A stretch of DNA of 12,413 nucleotides from Candidatus Uhrbacteria bacterium RIFOXYB12_FULL_58_10 (GTDB taxonomy: Bacteria; Patescibacteriota; Patescibacteriia; UBA9934; GWF2-40-263). The notes below the pieces were generated by a model that saw nothing but the letters and a program-made list of their open reading frames with translations, did no database searches and was not told the DNA's origin. The position numbers and the translations under genes are program-made. Position 1 is the stretch's first letter. The number at the start of each line of letters is the position of its first letter. The stretch covers positions 1-12,413 of the forward strand of contig CALRGL010000025.1 in NCBI GenBank assembly GCA_943357275.1. Reading direction: 5' to 3'. Below are positions 6,738-12,413 of the stretch, one piece after another.

Positions 6738-6767
6738 AGCATAGTCTTACTTTGACCAAAGTAACAA
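6738..6767 (-). promoter_or_regulatory. Sigma-operon promoter with an embedded palindromic operator
   Basis: On the minus strand TTGTTA (6762-6767) and TATGCT (6738-6743) are 18 bp apart. The spacer is almost filled by a perfect 7-bp inverted repeat, TTACTTT-GACC-AAAGTAA (6747-6764). A protein bound there would block the promoter. Promoter quality is moderate. The palindrome is exact. Confidence 0.45.
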
Positions 6768-6772
6768 TAAAC

Positions 6773-6798
6773 AAAAAACGCTCGCAGGTTGCGAAACG
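6773..6798 (-). terminator. Intrinsic terminator after the 170-aa unknown gene
   Basis: On the minus strand CGTTTCGC pairs with GCGAGCG (one bulge and one G-T pair) around AACCT and is followed by six T. It separates this gene from the sigma operon. Confidence 0.65.
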
Positions 6799-6815
6799 TT
6801 TAAGGATAGAACAGA

Positions 6816-7328
6816 TCAGTCGGAATTCTTGAAGAGAACTCGCGGTTGAAGTCTCAGGAGTTTTGAGAAGGTAAGCTCACCTTTATCCCACTGAGCGATC
6901 GTCGTATCGTTGAAGCGACCTACTTGCGGGTGAACGAGGAACTCTCGCTCGGTGATCGTGTGACGTGTGAGAAAGCCAGGAACGTCGCCGAGAATTGCGG
7001 AGAGTCCGTGTATGAATCGCAAATTCAACTCTTGATAGTGATGAATAACGCTTTCCAAGCCATCCATCATTTCTAGTTCAACCAAATAATGCGCACGCAG
7101 AATTCGATTTTTCCACCCACTTACAATCAAATGGCGCAGAATGAGGAGCCGAACTTGAAGAAACGTTTCTACCGTAACCTTTCTTTCCAAGAAATCGTCA
7201 CCAAGTTCGTTCGGAATCGTTTTACACAACTCATACCACACTTCGTAGGTGCTTTTGGGTTGTTCTGATACGAAACACGGATCAGACAAAAGACCCTGAT
7301 AGATCTCATCTCCATTCAAAACTGGCAT
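6816..7328 (-). CDS. Unknown protein, 170 aa
   Basis: I do not recognise this protein. A strong Shine-Dalgarno sequence (GGAGGGGA on the minus strand) lies a few bases before the ATG, and a near-consensus promoter lies upstream, so it is a real and probably well-expressed gene. It has no signal peptide or membrane segment. Sequence composition suggests a mostly helical soluble protein. Recognisable stretches are a Trp/Tyr/Cys segment (YEVWYELCKTIP, 28-39), a hydrophobic helix (VRLLILRHLIVSGW, 59-72) and a C-terminal part with VGRFNDTTIAQWDKG. The TIAQWDKGELTFSKLLRL segment (143-160) slightly resembles a helix-turn-helix turn (IAQWDKGE, as in Xre-type proteins), but that is weak. It is transcribed divergently from holA. 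Confidence 0.8.
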   Translation of the reverse strand: MPVLNGDEIYQGLLSDPCFVSEQPKSTYEVWYELCKTIPNELGDDFLERKVTVETFLQVRLLILRHLIVSGWKNRILRAHYLVELEMMDGLESVIHHYQELNLRFIHGLSAILGDVPGFLTRHTITEREFLVHPQVGRFNDTTIAQWDKGELTFSKLLRLQPRVLFKNSD

Positions 7329-7373
7329 GATTCCCCTCCATTTGTTTAGAAAATGGTGCGTCTTGGAGGTCGT

Positions 7374-7402
7374 TATTTACCAATCATTCGTATTTTTGTC
7401 AA
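7374..7402 (-). promoter_or_regulatory. Promoter of the 170-aa unknown gene
   Basis: On the minus strand TTGACA (7397-7402), a 17-bp spacer and TAAATA (7374-7379) form a strong sigma-70-type promoter. Its -35 shares bases with the -35 of the divergent holA promoter. Confidence 0.75.
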
Positions 7403-7424
7403 TGTCCTTAGGGTAGCCTATAAT
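7396..7424 (+). promoter_or_regulatory. Promoter of holA (leaderless start)
   Basis: TTGTCA (7396-7401), a 17-bp spacer and a perfect TATAAT (7419-7424) lie 9 nt upstream of the holA ATG. Transcription should start within about 3 nt of the start codon, leaving no room for a Shine-Dalgarno sequence. Confidence 0.8.
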
Positions 7425-7433
7425 CAATCCACT

Positions 7434-8408
7434 ATGCTCATCATGATCTACGGAGACGATAGTTTTCGCGTGAACCAAAAGGTAAAACAGATGCGTGATG
7501 CATTTCGTGAAAAGTTTGATTTGACTGGGATGAATACACAAACCTATCCAGTAGATGGATCAACAAAATATGATGTGGGAGAAATTCTTCAAGCGGTTTG
7601 TTCTTACCCGTTTTTAGGATCAAAACGCATGGTTTTGATTCGTGATTTGATCGGTTCACTCAAAAAGGCTGATCAACAAATTTGGCTTGATGGATTTTCA
7701 CGCATGCCTGATTCAACGATTGTTGTCTTGTGGGAGTCTGATTCAACAAAAAGTATTGAAAAAAAATCATTATTTGTTGAGTTGTCCAAACTTGCAGAGT
7801 CACATGCTTATCCTTACCCCGTTCTCGAACCTGTTCAGTTGAATCGTTGGGTTCAGGAACGAGTGAAAGAGTTTGGTGGAAAAATCGAGGATTCGGCATT
7901 GAGATCATTGATTGAACGTGTTGGAACAGATCTTTGGCAAATGAGTCATGAAATTGAAAAGTTAATTGCGTTTGCAAATGGTGTATCAATAAACGTTTCA
8001 ATGGTCGATGAACTTGTGCATGCAAATTTCGAAGGTAAAATCTTTGAACTTATGGATGCCATCTCAAAAAAACAAACCAAACGGGCCCTTGAGTTGTTAG
8101 TAGAAGAGCGGTTATCAGGTGCAAATGATCATTATTTACTCACGATGCTTGGCAGACAAGTACGAGTTCTTTTAAGTGCAAGAAGTCTGTTGGATGAAAA
8201 TCCGCGCGCTTCTAAACAAGAGTTAGCGGATGCTCTTTCCATTCATCCGTTTGTAGCACAAAAGGCCATTGAGCAAGCAAAAGGATTTTCCTTTGGTGAT
8301 TTACGAAAGGCTCACGATTTTCTCTTTGACTTTGACTACAAATTAAAATCAGGTCGTATCAAAGCGGATCTTGCTGTTGACCTTGTTACAGATCAACTCA
8401 TTCAATAA
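7434..8408 (+). CDS. holA: DNA polymerase III delta subunit (clamp loader)
   Basis: 324 aa, slightly shorter than the roughly 340 aa typical of the family. Delta opens the sliding clamp in the clamp-loader complex. Visible family features are the N-terminal strand and turn (MIYGDDSFRV, 4-13), the GSKRMVLIRD motif (62-71) after a Pro-Phe-Leu segment, the hydrophobic strand STIVVLWES (94-102), a central GTDLWQMSHEIEKL helix, and the C-terminal collar (KIFELMDAISKKQ, LLTMLGRQVRVLL, LYDFD-like LFDFDYKLKSGRI). It lacks a nucleotide-binding P-loop, as delta should. The ATG at 7434 is chosen because the family N-terminus begins there. The longer open frame from 7353 crosses the promoter. A second ATG at 7443 is possible. 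Confidence 0.93.
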   Translation: MLIMIYGDDSFRVNQKVKQMRDAFREKFDLTGMNTQTYPVDGSTKYDVGEILQAVCSYPFLGSKRMVLIRDLIGSLKKADQQIWLDGFSRMPDSTIVVLWESDSTKSIEKKSLFVELSKLAESHAYPYPVLEPVQLNRWVQERVKEFGGKIEDSALRSLIERVGTDLWQMSHEIEKLIAFANGVSINVSMVDELVHANFEGKIFELMDAISKKQTKRALELLVEERLSGANDHYLLTMLGRQVRVLLSARSLLDENPRASKQELADALSIHPFVAQKAIEQAKGFSFGDLRKAHDFLFDFDYKLKSGRIKADLAVDLVTDQLIQ

Positions 8409-8434
8409 ATCACGTCGTTCTCGAACGACGTGAT
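8409..8434. repeat. Perfect 12-bp inverted repeat after holA
   Basis: ATCACGTCGTTC and GAACGACGTGAT flank a 2-base centre directly after the holA stop. On the plus strand it is followed by A7, not T, so on that strand it is an mRNA 3' hairpin and not a classical terminator. It stands next to the terminator at 8435-8470. Confidence 0.75.
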
Positions 8435-8470
8435 AAAAAAACAGCCCAGAAATTCTGGACTGTCTTTTTT
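8435..8470. terminator. Bidirectional terminator between rpsT and holA
   Basis: ACAGCCCAG (8441-8449) pairs with CTGGACTGT (8455-8463). On the minus strand the single imperfect position becomes a U-G pair and seven T follow, which favours termination of rpsT. On the plus strand CTTTTTT follows, so it also suits holA. It overlaps the rpsT stop codon by about 2 nt. Confidence 0.85.
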
Positions 8471-8738
8471 ATGCTTTTTTCAAAGCATTGACCTTTTGCA
8501 TGAGACGAGACTTGTAGCGCGCAACCGTATTCTTTTTAAAGACGTTTTTTTGTGCAGCTTTGTCTAGTTTTTTTGCAACTGTTTTTGCAATTTCCGTAGC
8601 TTCTTGAACCAACTTAGAATCAAGCGCTTTTCGAAGCTTGATGCGAAGTGATTTGATTTCCGCTTTAACGATTTTATTGCGTTCGGCTCGCTTATCAGCT
8701 TGTCGAAGGGCCTTTTTTGCGTTTGCCAAATTTGGCAT
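8469..8738 (-). CDS. rpsT: Small ribosomal subunit protein bS20
   Basis: 89 aa, close to the usual length (about 87). S20 binds 16S rRNA early in assembly of the 30S subunit. The start at 8738 (MPNLANAKKALRQADKR) matches the family pattern of a short N-terminus leading into a long basic helix. Further on are ERNKIVKAEIKSLRIKLRKA and the C-terminal KKNTVARYKSRLMQKVNAL, typical of S20. An upstream extension to 8816 would run through the promoter and is rejected. No clear Shine-Dalgarno sequence precedes the ATG, although the predicted leader is about 40 nt, so the leader may carry another translation signal. It lies 113 bp downstream of rmuC and has its own promoter. Confidence 0.97.
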   Translation of the reverse strand: MPNLANAKKALRQADKRAERNKIVKAEIKSLRIKLRKALDSKLVQEATEIAKTVAKKLDKAAQKNVFKKNTVARYKSRLMQKVNALKKA

Positions 8739-8788
8739 AGATGTTTTGGTTGAACAGGATAAATAATGAGAACTTTTGAGATGATCGA

Positions 8789-8816
8789 AGTATAACTGAA
8801 CGTCTGAATCTGTCAA
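8789..8816 (-). promoter_or_regulatory. Promoter of rpsT
   Basis: On the minus strand TTGACA (8811-8816), a 16-bp spacer and TATACT (8789-8794) are near consensus. The start would be near 8782, about 44 nt before the ATG. Confidence 0.75.
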
Positions 8817-8851
8817 TGAATTGCACAGAATATAGAGTAACAGTTTTTAGT

Positions 8852-9964
8852 TTATTCTTCTGTTGTTCCTGAAATGAGTTCAAAGGGATCCAATTCTTTT
8901 CCTGCTGTACCTGCGGTGATCTTGAAAATGTCTTTATCGATCTTTTTGAGTTCTTGCGATGAGGCTCCGTAGGCTCGAATGGTTGTTTCAAGATGTTTTC
9001 CTACTTTGTTGTGATGGTCTTCGTAGGATTTGAGGTGTCTCATGAGTTGTTCTGTGTGTGCTTGGATGTCTTTAACAGATTGTTCAATTTGCAACGCCTT
9101 GAGTCCTAGGATGACTGTTTGAAGATAGGCAAAGAAAGAAGTTGGGGAAACAATCATGACTCCTTTTTTAAAGGCGTACTCGATCAAGTTGATAGAATTT
9201 ACCTTTGTTGAGCCAATATCTGCCGATATTAGGTTGTGATAGACGCCTTCAGCAGGGACGAACATGAAGGCAAAATTTGATGTTCCCATTTCTGGTCGAA
9301 TGTATTTAGAAGTTTCATCAATTCTTAGCTTCACATCGCTCTTGAATAGTTTTTCCAACTCATCGCGTCGAATTGCGTCTGATTCTTGTGAAATTCTGTT
9401 GTAGTTCTCTAACGTAAATTTTGCGTCAATAGGTATCAACATTTCTTTAATAAAGATGACAGAATCAGGAATGAGTTTCTGACCAGTTTTTTCATCTGTA
9501 CCAAGATCGTATTGCATTTTGTATTGAGTTGGTTGAAGAACTTGTCCAAGAAGTGTCTCTAACCAGTACTCACCAAGAATTCCTCGCTGTTTCGGATTTT
9601 TCAAAATATTCTCCAAGCTCTTGAGTTGTTCTGAGTAATTCAAGATTTGTGTGTTTGTTGAGTCAATTTTGGTTAATCTTTCGGTTACATCTTTAATAAT
9701 TCCTGAGGTGTGAGAAAAATGCTTTTGAAGTGTCGAGGATGAATCCGAAAGATTTTGAACTAATCGATTATGCATGAGGTCTAGTCGTTCGTGAACTTCT
9801 TTTCGTTGTTCATTTCCTGATTGTTGTAATTCCCTTCTCATTTCATGAATCATTTGTTGTATTTGAGAAGTATCTTGTTGGACTACTTGTGGTTGGCGTT
9901 TAACGACTAAAAAAACAATAACTAAAACCAAAAATACGATAGAAACAATTAAAAAAAGCTCCAT
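8852..9964 (-). CDS. rmuC: DNA recombination protein RmuC
   Basis: 370 aa. RmuC is a predicted nuclease-like membrane-anchored protein, linked in E. coli to reduced rearrangement at inverted repeats. The order of parts is normal: one N-terminal membrane helix (residues 2-21), a coiled coil rich in Gln/Glu/Arg (about 26-125), then the RmuC domain with NPKQRGILGEYWLETLL (123-139), PDSVIFI (166-172), LIPIDAKF (176-183), FMFVPAEGVY (233-242) and SPTSFFAYLQTV (273-284). The start is the only ATG that gives the membrane helix. No Shine-Dalgarno sequence is evident. No clear terminator follows, so transcripts may read into rpsT. It is divergent from tRNA-Arg. Confidence 0.95.
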   Translation of the reverse strand: MELFLIVSIVFLVLVIVFLVVKRQPQVVQQDTSQIQQMIHEMRRELQQSGNEQRKEVHERLDLMHNRLVQNLSDSSSTLQKHFSHTSGIIKDVTERLTKIDSTNTQILNYSEQLKSLENILKNPKQRGILGEYWLETLLGQVLQPTQYKMQYDLGTDEKTGQKLIPDSVIFIKEMLIPIDAKFTLENYNRISQESDAIRRDELEKLFKSDVKLRIDETSKYIRPEMGTSNFAFMFVPAEGVYHNLISADIGSTKVNSINLIEYAFKKGVMIVSPTSFFAYLQTVILGLKALQIEQSVKDIQAHTEQLMRHLKSYEDHHNKVGKHLETTIRAYGASSQELKKIDKDIFKITAGTAGKELDPFELISGTTEE

Positions 9965-9975
9965 AATGATTGATT

Positions 9976-10004
9976 TTGACTCAATAAGTAAAGAAACGTA
10001 TGAT
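9976..10004 (+). promoter_or_regulatory. Promoter of tRNA-Arg
   Basis: TTGACT (9976-9981), a 17-bp spacer and TATGAT (9999-10004) point at the tRNA 36 bp downstream. Confidence 0.65.
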
Positions 10005-10014
10005 GTTTTGGCTT

Positions 10015-10020
10015 ATTATA
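10015..10020 (-). promoter_or_regulatory. Possible -10 of rmuC
   Basis: A perfect TATAAT on the minus strand lies about 50 nt before the rmuC ATG. No recognisable -35 is found 16-18 bp upstream, since that stretch borders the tRNA gene. Support is from the -10 alone. Confidence 0.35.
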
Positions 10021-10040
10021 TCATAGTTTATTTTGGTTAT

Positions 10041-10116
10041 GCTTCTGTAGCTCAAATGGATAGAGCGGCAGCGTCCTAAGCTGAGGATTAGGGTTCAATT
10101 CCCCACAGGAGCACCA
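10041..10116 (+). tRNA. tRNA-Arg (anticodon CCT)
   Basis: Acceptor GCTTCTG/CAGGAGC with discriminator A and encoded CCA (10114-10116). The D arm is GCTC/GAGC with GG in the loop. The anticodon loop GTCCTAA gives CCT, which reads AGG. The T loop is TTCAATT. Two stems are imperfect: G27-A43 in the anticodon stem and A50-C64 in the T stem. The variable loop is short. The gene is probably functional but slightly degenerate. The long fold-back element starts at the very next base. Confidence 0.9.
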
Positions 10117-10241
10117 CAAAACACCAGAATTTGATCCACAACTTGGGCTTCGGTTGGAAATTCGTTCACGGTAGGCAAACCTACCGTTCACGAACTTTCC
10201 GCCCTCCAGCCCGGCGTTGTGAATCAAATTCTGGTGTTTTG
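10117..10241. repeat. 125-bp long fold-back element abutting tRNA-Arg
   Basis: The outer stem pairs 10117-10142 with about 10216-10241 at 25 of 26 positions (CAAAACACCAGAATTTGAT and its complement, then CACAAC). The middle is looser but aligned (GGGCT/AGCCC, GGAAA/TTTCC, TTCGT/ACGAA). The tip is the 8-bp perfect core ACGGTAGG-CAAA-CCTACCGT. CGTTCACG occurs as a direct repeat on both sides of the tip. The 3' arm ends in a T-rich stretch, so it may also end the tRNA transcript. Small open frames on both strands are artefacts of the inverted repeat. Confidence 0.87.
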
Positions 10242-10258
10242 TTTTGGTTTAGGAATAG

Positions 10259-10276
10259 ATGTTTCGTGCGAAACAT
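10259..10276. repeat. Palindrome ATGTTTCG-TG-CGAAACAT
   Basis: Perfect 8-bp arms around TG. Its centre, GTTTCGTGCGAAAC, matches the centre of the palindrome at 10408-10437 at 12 of 14 positions. Confidence 0.7.
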
Positions 10277-10293
10277 GTTTTGTTTTAGAATTT

Positions 10294-10331
10294 GGAGTTT
10301 AAAAAACTCCTTGCACTAGGATGACCTAGTG
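10294..10331. repeat. Two adjacent small hairpins
   Basis: GGAGTTT-AAA-AAACTCC (10294-10310) is followed after 3 bases by CACTAGG-ATGA-CCTAGTG (10314-10331). Both have perfect 7-bp arms and neither has an immediate T-run. Confidence 0.7.
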
Positions 10332-10407
10332 GTCGTTGTTTATTATTCTGTTTTATTGGAAGTCAGAGAGTGATGCATATATTCATATTAAGGGGGTTTT
10401 CTTTTGT

Positions 10408-10437
10408 AAGAAATTGTTTCGTACGGAACAATTTCTT
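10408..10437. repeat. 30-bp near-perfect palindrome
   Basis: AAGAAATTGTT (10408-10418) and AACAATTTCTT (10427-10437) are perfect arms. The centre holds the self-complementary CGTACG with one T-G position beside it. This could be a dimeric protein site or a hairpin. Confidence 0.75.
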
Positions 10438-10804
10438 TGGTTGAAAATAGTTAATTTGAAATTTCGATTTTTTAAATACAGAAACTGACAGCCGTATCAT
10501 GCTGATATTCACAAAGACGAACCGTCTTATCAATTCAACTACTATATGACATGAGATTGATAATGAATGAACTAAATACTGATTAGATCTAAGTATTCAA
10601 TTACAAGGTTGAAGTATCATAAATGATTGAATTCAGATTAAAAAAAGAGCAAATTATGTTGGTTTGTCTACACTGGTGTAGCCAAACGTATGATCTTTGG
10701 ATTTTGGGGTGAAAATGGGTCTTTTGAACACAAATTTAGTTCGATTTTTGGTAAAAAAACGGATGTGTGGATAAAATTTTGGCTAAGATTAGCATAGAAA
10801 TAGG
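10438..10804. other. AT-rich gene-free stretch before the surface operon
   Basis: No coding frame here has a start signal or family resemblance. The only minus-strand frame (10668-10853) covers the promoter of the next gene and is rejected. One hairpin is visible: GTTTG-CTACAC...GTGTAG-CAAAC (10662-10687) with a single mismatch. A TTAGATCTAA palindrome occurs around 10585. Otherwise I see nothing in it. Confidence 0.5.
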
Positions 10805-10833
10805 TTGACGACAATATGTATTCATGGTATACT
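10805..10833 (+). promoter_or_regulatory. Promoter of the surface operon
   Basis: TTGACG (10805-10810), a 17-bp spacer and TATACT (10828-10833) are near consensus. The start near 10840 leaves a short leader with the Shine-Dalgarno sequence GAAGGA (10843-10848) 5 nt before the ATG. Confidence 0.85.
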
Positions 10834-10853
10834 GTCTTACGTGAAGGACTCAT

Positions 10854-11759
10854 ATGTATCTAAAAGCGTTTACTGCTGCACTTGTGGGGATCTTTGTCTG
10901 TGCGGGGATCTCGCATGCCCAAATGACCTCAACGAATTATCAAATTCGGTGGGACTCGATCTCAGCCGGTGGTTCTGATACATCCAACTCCGCCAGTTAT
11001 CTTCTACGCGATACAGTTGGTTCCTCAGAAGCCGATCGATCTGAAAGCGCTTCTTACAACTTGGACAGTGGTTATCGCCAAGGTGTTTTTGATGAAGTGA
11101 TCTCCTTTAATACGCTCATTCAAAATACAGGTAGTTCTAGAACGGCTACGGCTTATCTGGGAACAACCATTTCTGCTGATTCAACAGGTGTCACTATTGG
11201 CGACTATGTTGCGTTGGTTGAAAACAAAGGTGCAAGCCAGATCACAGGCATCGGAAAGGTTGTGGGACTCGGTGTTGGGTCCATTGTGGTGGATTATTTA
11301 GCAACGGCTGGTGTTGATCCGGTCATTGATGGATCAAATGACTTCGTTTATCTACTAAACGGAAGCACATTATCCTTTGGCAGTCTTTCTACGGCTGCGA
11401 CGCGAACAAGTATCGCTGCGTTCGAGGTTTCCGCTGTGAATGATAATGGATACACAATCCAAATCATGGAAGACGGGAACTTTCGATTAGGAATTCTCGC
11501 TATTAATGATGTTGCTGATGGATCTGTAACAACAGGCGTAGAGGAATACGGTGCTCGATCGTCAGATTCATCAATTGCGAGTTCTACCTTTGATACGGTA
11601 GATGCAGCGATTACATCTACTTTCCAAGATGTTGTTACTAGTTCAGGTGCTGTCTTGGGTGAACGATCATTTCTGACCTTTAAGACAGCGATCACTTCTG
11701 CAACGGATTCGGGAAACTATGGTCAGGTTCTAACCTTTATTGTTTCTGGAAACTTCTGA
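10854..11759 (+). CDS. Secreted surface protein, 301 aa, beta-rich
   Basis: A Sec signal peptide is clear: hydrophobic residues 5-19 and cleavage probably after SHA (20-22). The mature N-terminus carries a repeated pattern, STNYQIRWDSISAGGS then SASYLLRDTVGSSE then SASYNLDSGYRQG (26-77), known from many bacterial secreted proteins. The rest is Ser/Thr/Gly/Val-rich with no Cys and looks like beta-sandwich structure. It ends in GNYGQVLTFIVSGNF (287-301), like the last strands of WxL-type and similar surface domains. No membrane anchor or sorting motif is present. The next gene starts 1 nt after the stop codon, so the two are co-translated. A structural cell-surface or fibre role is inferred. 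The exact family is not known to me. Confidence 0.85.
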   Translation: MYLKAFTAALVGIFVCAGISHAQMTSTNYQIRWDSISAGGSDTSNSASYLLRDTVGSSEADRSESASYNLDSGYRQGVFDEVISFNTLIQNTGSSRTATAYLGTTISADSTGVTIGDYVALVENKGASQITGIGKVVGLGVGSIVVDYLATAGVDPVIDGSNDFVYLLNGSTLSFGSLSTAATRTSIAAFEVSAVNDNGYTIQIMEDGNFRLGILAINDVADGSVTTGVEEYGARSSDSSIASSTFDTVDAAITSTFQDVVTSSGAVLGERSFLTFKTAITSATDSGNYGQVLTFIVSGNF

Positions 11760-11760
11760 T

Positions 11761-12413
11761 ATGAAACGACTATTGATGATTCTCTGCTGTGCTTCTTTCG
11801 TGTTTATGGGTGTAAAGGCAAATGCCGCTTCCCTATCCCCGGCTCTTCAAGAAATTGAAGCGTCTCGTGGAGAAGTTGTGGATCGTGTCTTACATGTCAT
11901 TAATACGGAAGAGGTGCCACAGACGTATTACACAGGAGTTCTGAAGTTTAAGGCTTCTGATGAGACGTCGTCACCAAGTTTTATTCCATACGATGAAGAT
12001 CACAGTGGTCTTCCGGAGTGGATTTCGCTTTCTGTCCCACAGTTTCAAGTTCCTGCTCGTTCGTTTGTCGACGTTCCGTTCAAGATTATTGTTCCAATGG
12101 ATGTGGCCTCAGGGAGTTACTATGCTGCTGTGACCATTTCCAACGCACCTTCCGACGTTGTTGCGTCAAACGGAGCCATTATTGAAGCAAAAACAGCTTC
12201 GCTCATTCTTCTCACAGTAAAAGGTGAGACAAAATTACGAGCGGGTCTTCTGGATTTTACTTCAACACTGTTTGGAACAAAGACAACGACCATTGTTGGT
12301 TCCTATCGATATCGTGTTCAAAATCAAGGAAACGTTCACTTTGAACCAAAAGGTTCCATTCGATTCACTGATGTGTTTGGACGAAACCTCTTGGAAGTTG
12401 ATGCAAACGCACT
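11761..12413 (+). CDS. Secreted DUF916-like Ig-fold protein, 3' end outside the window
   Basis: The frame is open from the ATG at 11761 to the window end (217 codons) with no stop codon. A signal peptide is present (MKRLLMILCCASFVFMG, cleavage near ANA at 20-22). The mature part begins LSPALQEIEASRGEVVDRVL (25-44), then a VINTEE strand, PEWISL (85-90), FQVPARSFVDVPFKIIVP (95-112) and SGSYYAAVTISN (117-128). This order is that of the DUF916 domain found beside WxL proteins in Firmicutes. A second Ig-like domain starts near residue 178 (GSYRYRVQNQGNVHFEPKG). The missing end would show whether a C-terminal membrane helix anchors it, as in DUF916-DUF3324 proteins. It probably binds or presents the co-transcribed secreted protein. 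The domain resemblance is by eye and the role is inferred. Confidence 0.85.
   Translation, partial: MKRLLMILCCASFVFMGVKANAASLSPALQEIEASRGEVVDRVLHVINTEEVPQTYYTGVLKFKASDETSSPSFIPYDEDHSGLPEWISLSVPQFQVPARSFVDVPFKIIVPMDVASGSYYAAVTISNAPSDVVASNGAIIEAKTASLILLTVKGETKLRAGLLDFTSTLFGTKTTTIVGSYRYRVQNQGNVHFEPKGSIRFTDVFGRNLLEVDANA

Noticed and set aside
10021..10319. Short open frames on both strands across tRNA-Arg and the adjacent fold-back element
   Set aside because: They are read through the tRNA and the inverted repeat, mirror each other in sequence, and have no start signals.
10668..10853. 61-codon minus-strand frame before the surface operon
   Set aside because: It begins at the start codon of the plus-strand gene, crosses its promoter, and has no ribosome binding site.

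Overview
The window looks like a bacterial chromosome segment, most probably from the Candidate Phyla Radiation (Patescibacteria). That placement is inferred from gene content: a PolA whose 3'-5' exonuclease site appears degenerate, an ECF sigma factor overlapping a DUF5667-like membrane protein, a two-gene secreted surface operon of a kind common in that group, and housekeeping genes mixed with unfamiliar small proteins. TGA acts as a stop at the ends of polA and of the 301-aa secreted gene, so the recoded genetic codes of Gracilibacteria/SR1 do not apply. No gene was assigned by database search.

Layout. Positions 1-568 hold no protein gene. They carry tRNA-His(GTG) on the minus strand with its terminator, an inverted partial copy of the same tRNA 3' end beyond that terminator, a 131-bp fold-back element, and an array of five 20-bp degenerate direct repeats. 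Next come two genes of unknown function that appear to be diverged paralogs (569-1243 and 1362-2462), each with its own promoter, Shine-Dalgarno sequence and terminator. polA follows (2546-5179).

On the minus strand, an ECF sigma factor (6181-6699) overlaps a DUF5667-like single-pass membrane protein (5214-6206), probably its anti-sigma partner. Upstream of them is an unknown 170-aa protein (6816-7328), divergent from holA (7434-8408), the DNA polymerase III delta subunit. The promoters of that divergent pair share -35 bases. rpsT (S20) and rmuC follow on the minus strand. Divergent from rmuC is tRNA-Arg(CCT), whose encoded CCA directly abuts a second, 125-bp fold-back element.

Positions 10242-10804 contain no gene but several short palindromes. 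After a near-consensus promoter, a secreted 301-aa protein (10854-11759) and a secreted DUF916-like protein (11761 to the window end, incomplete) form an operon with a 1-nt gap.

How the genes relate. polA, holA and rmuC concern replication and DNA maintenance, but they are separate transcription units, not one operon. polA and holA both appear to be leaderless transcripts, with a -10 box 8-9 nt before the ATG and no Shine-Dalgarno sequence, whereas the unknown and secreted genes carry clear Shine-Dalgarno sequences. The sigma/anti-sigma pair suggests an envelope-sensing regulatory unit. The terminal operon contributes to the cell surface. The least explained parts are the tRNA-adjacent fold-back elements with a shared core, the 20-bp repeat array, and the paralogous pair next to it.
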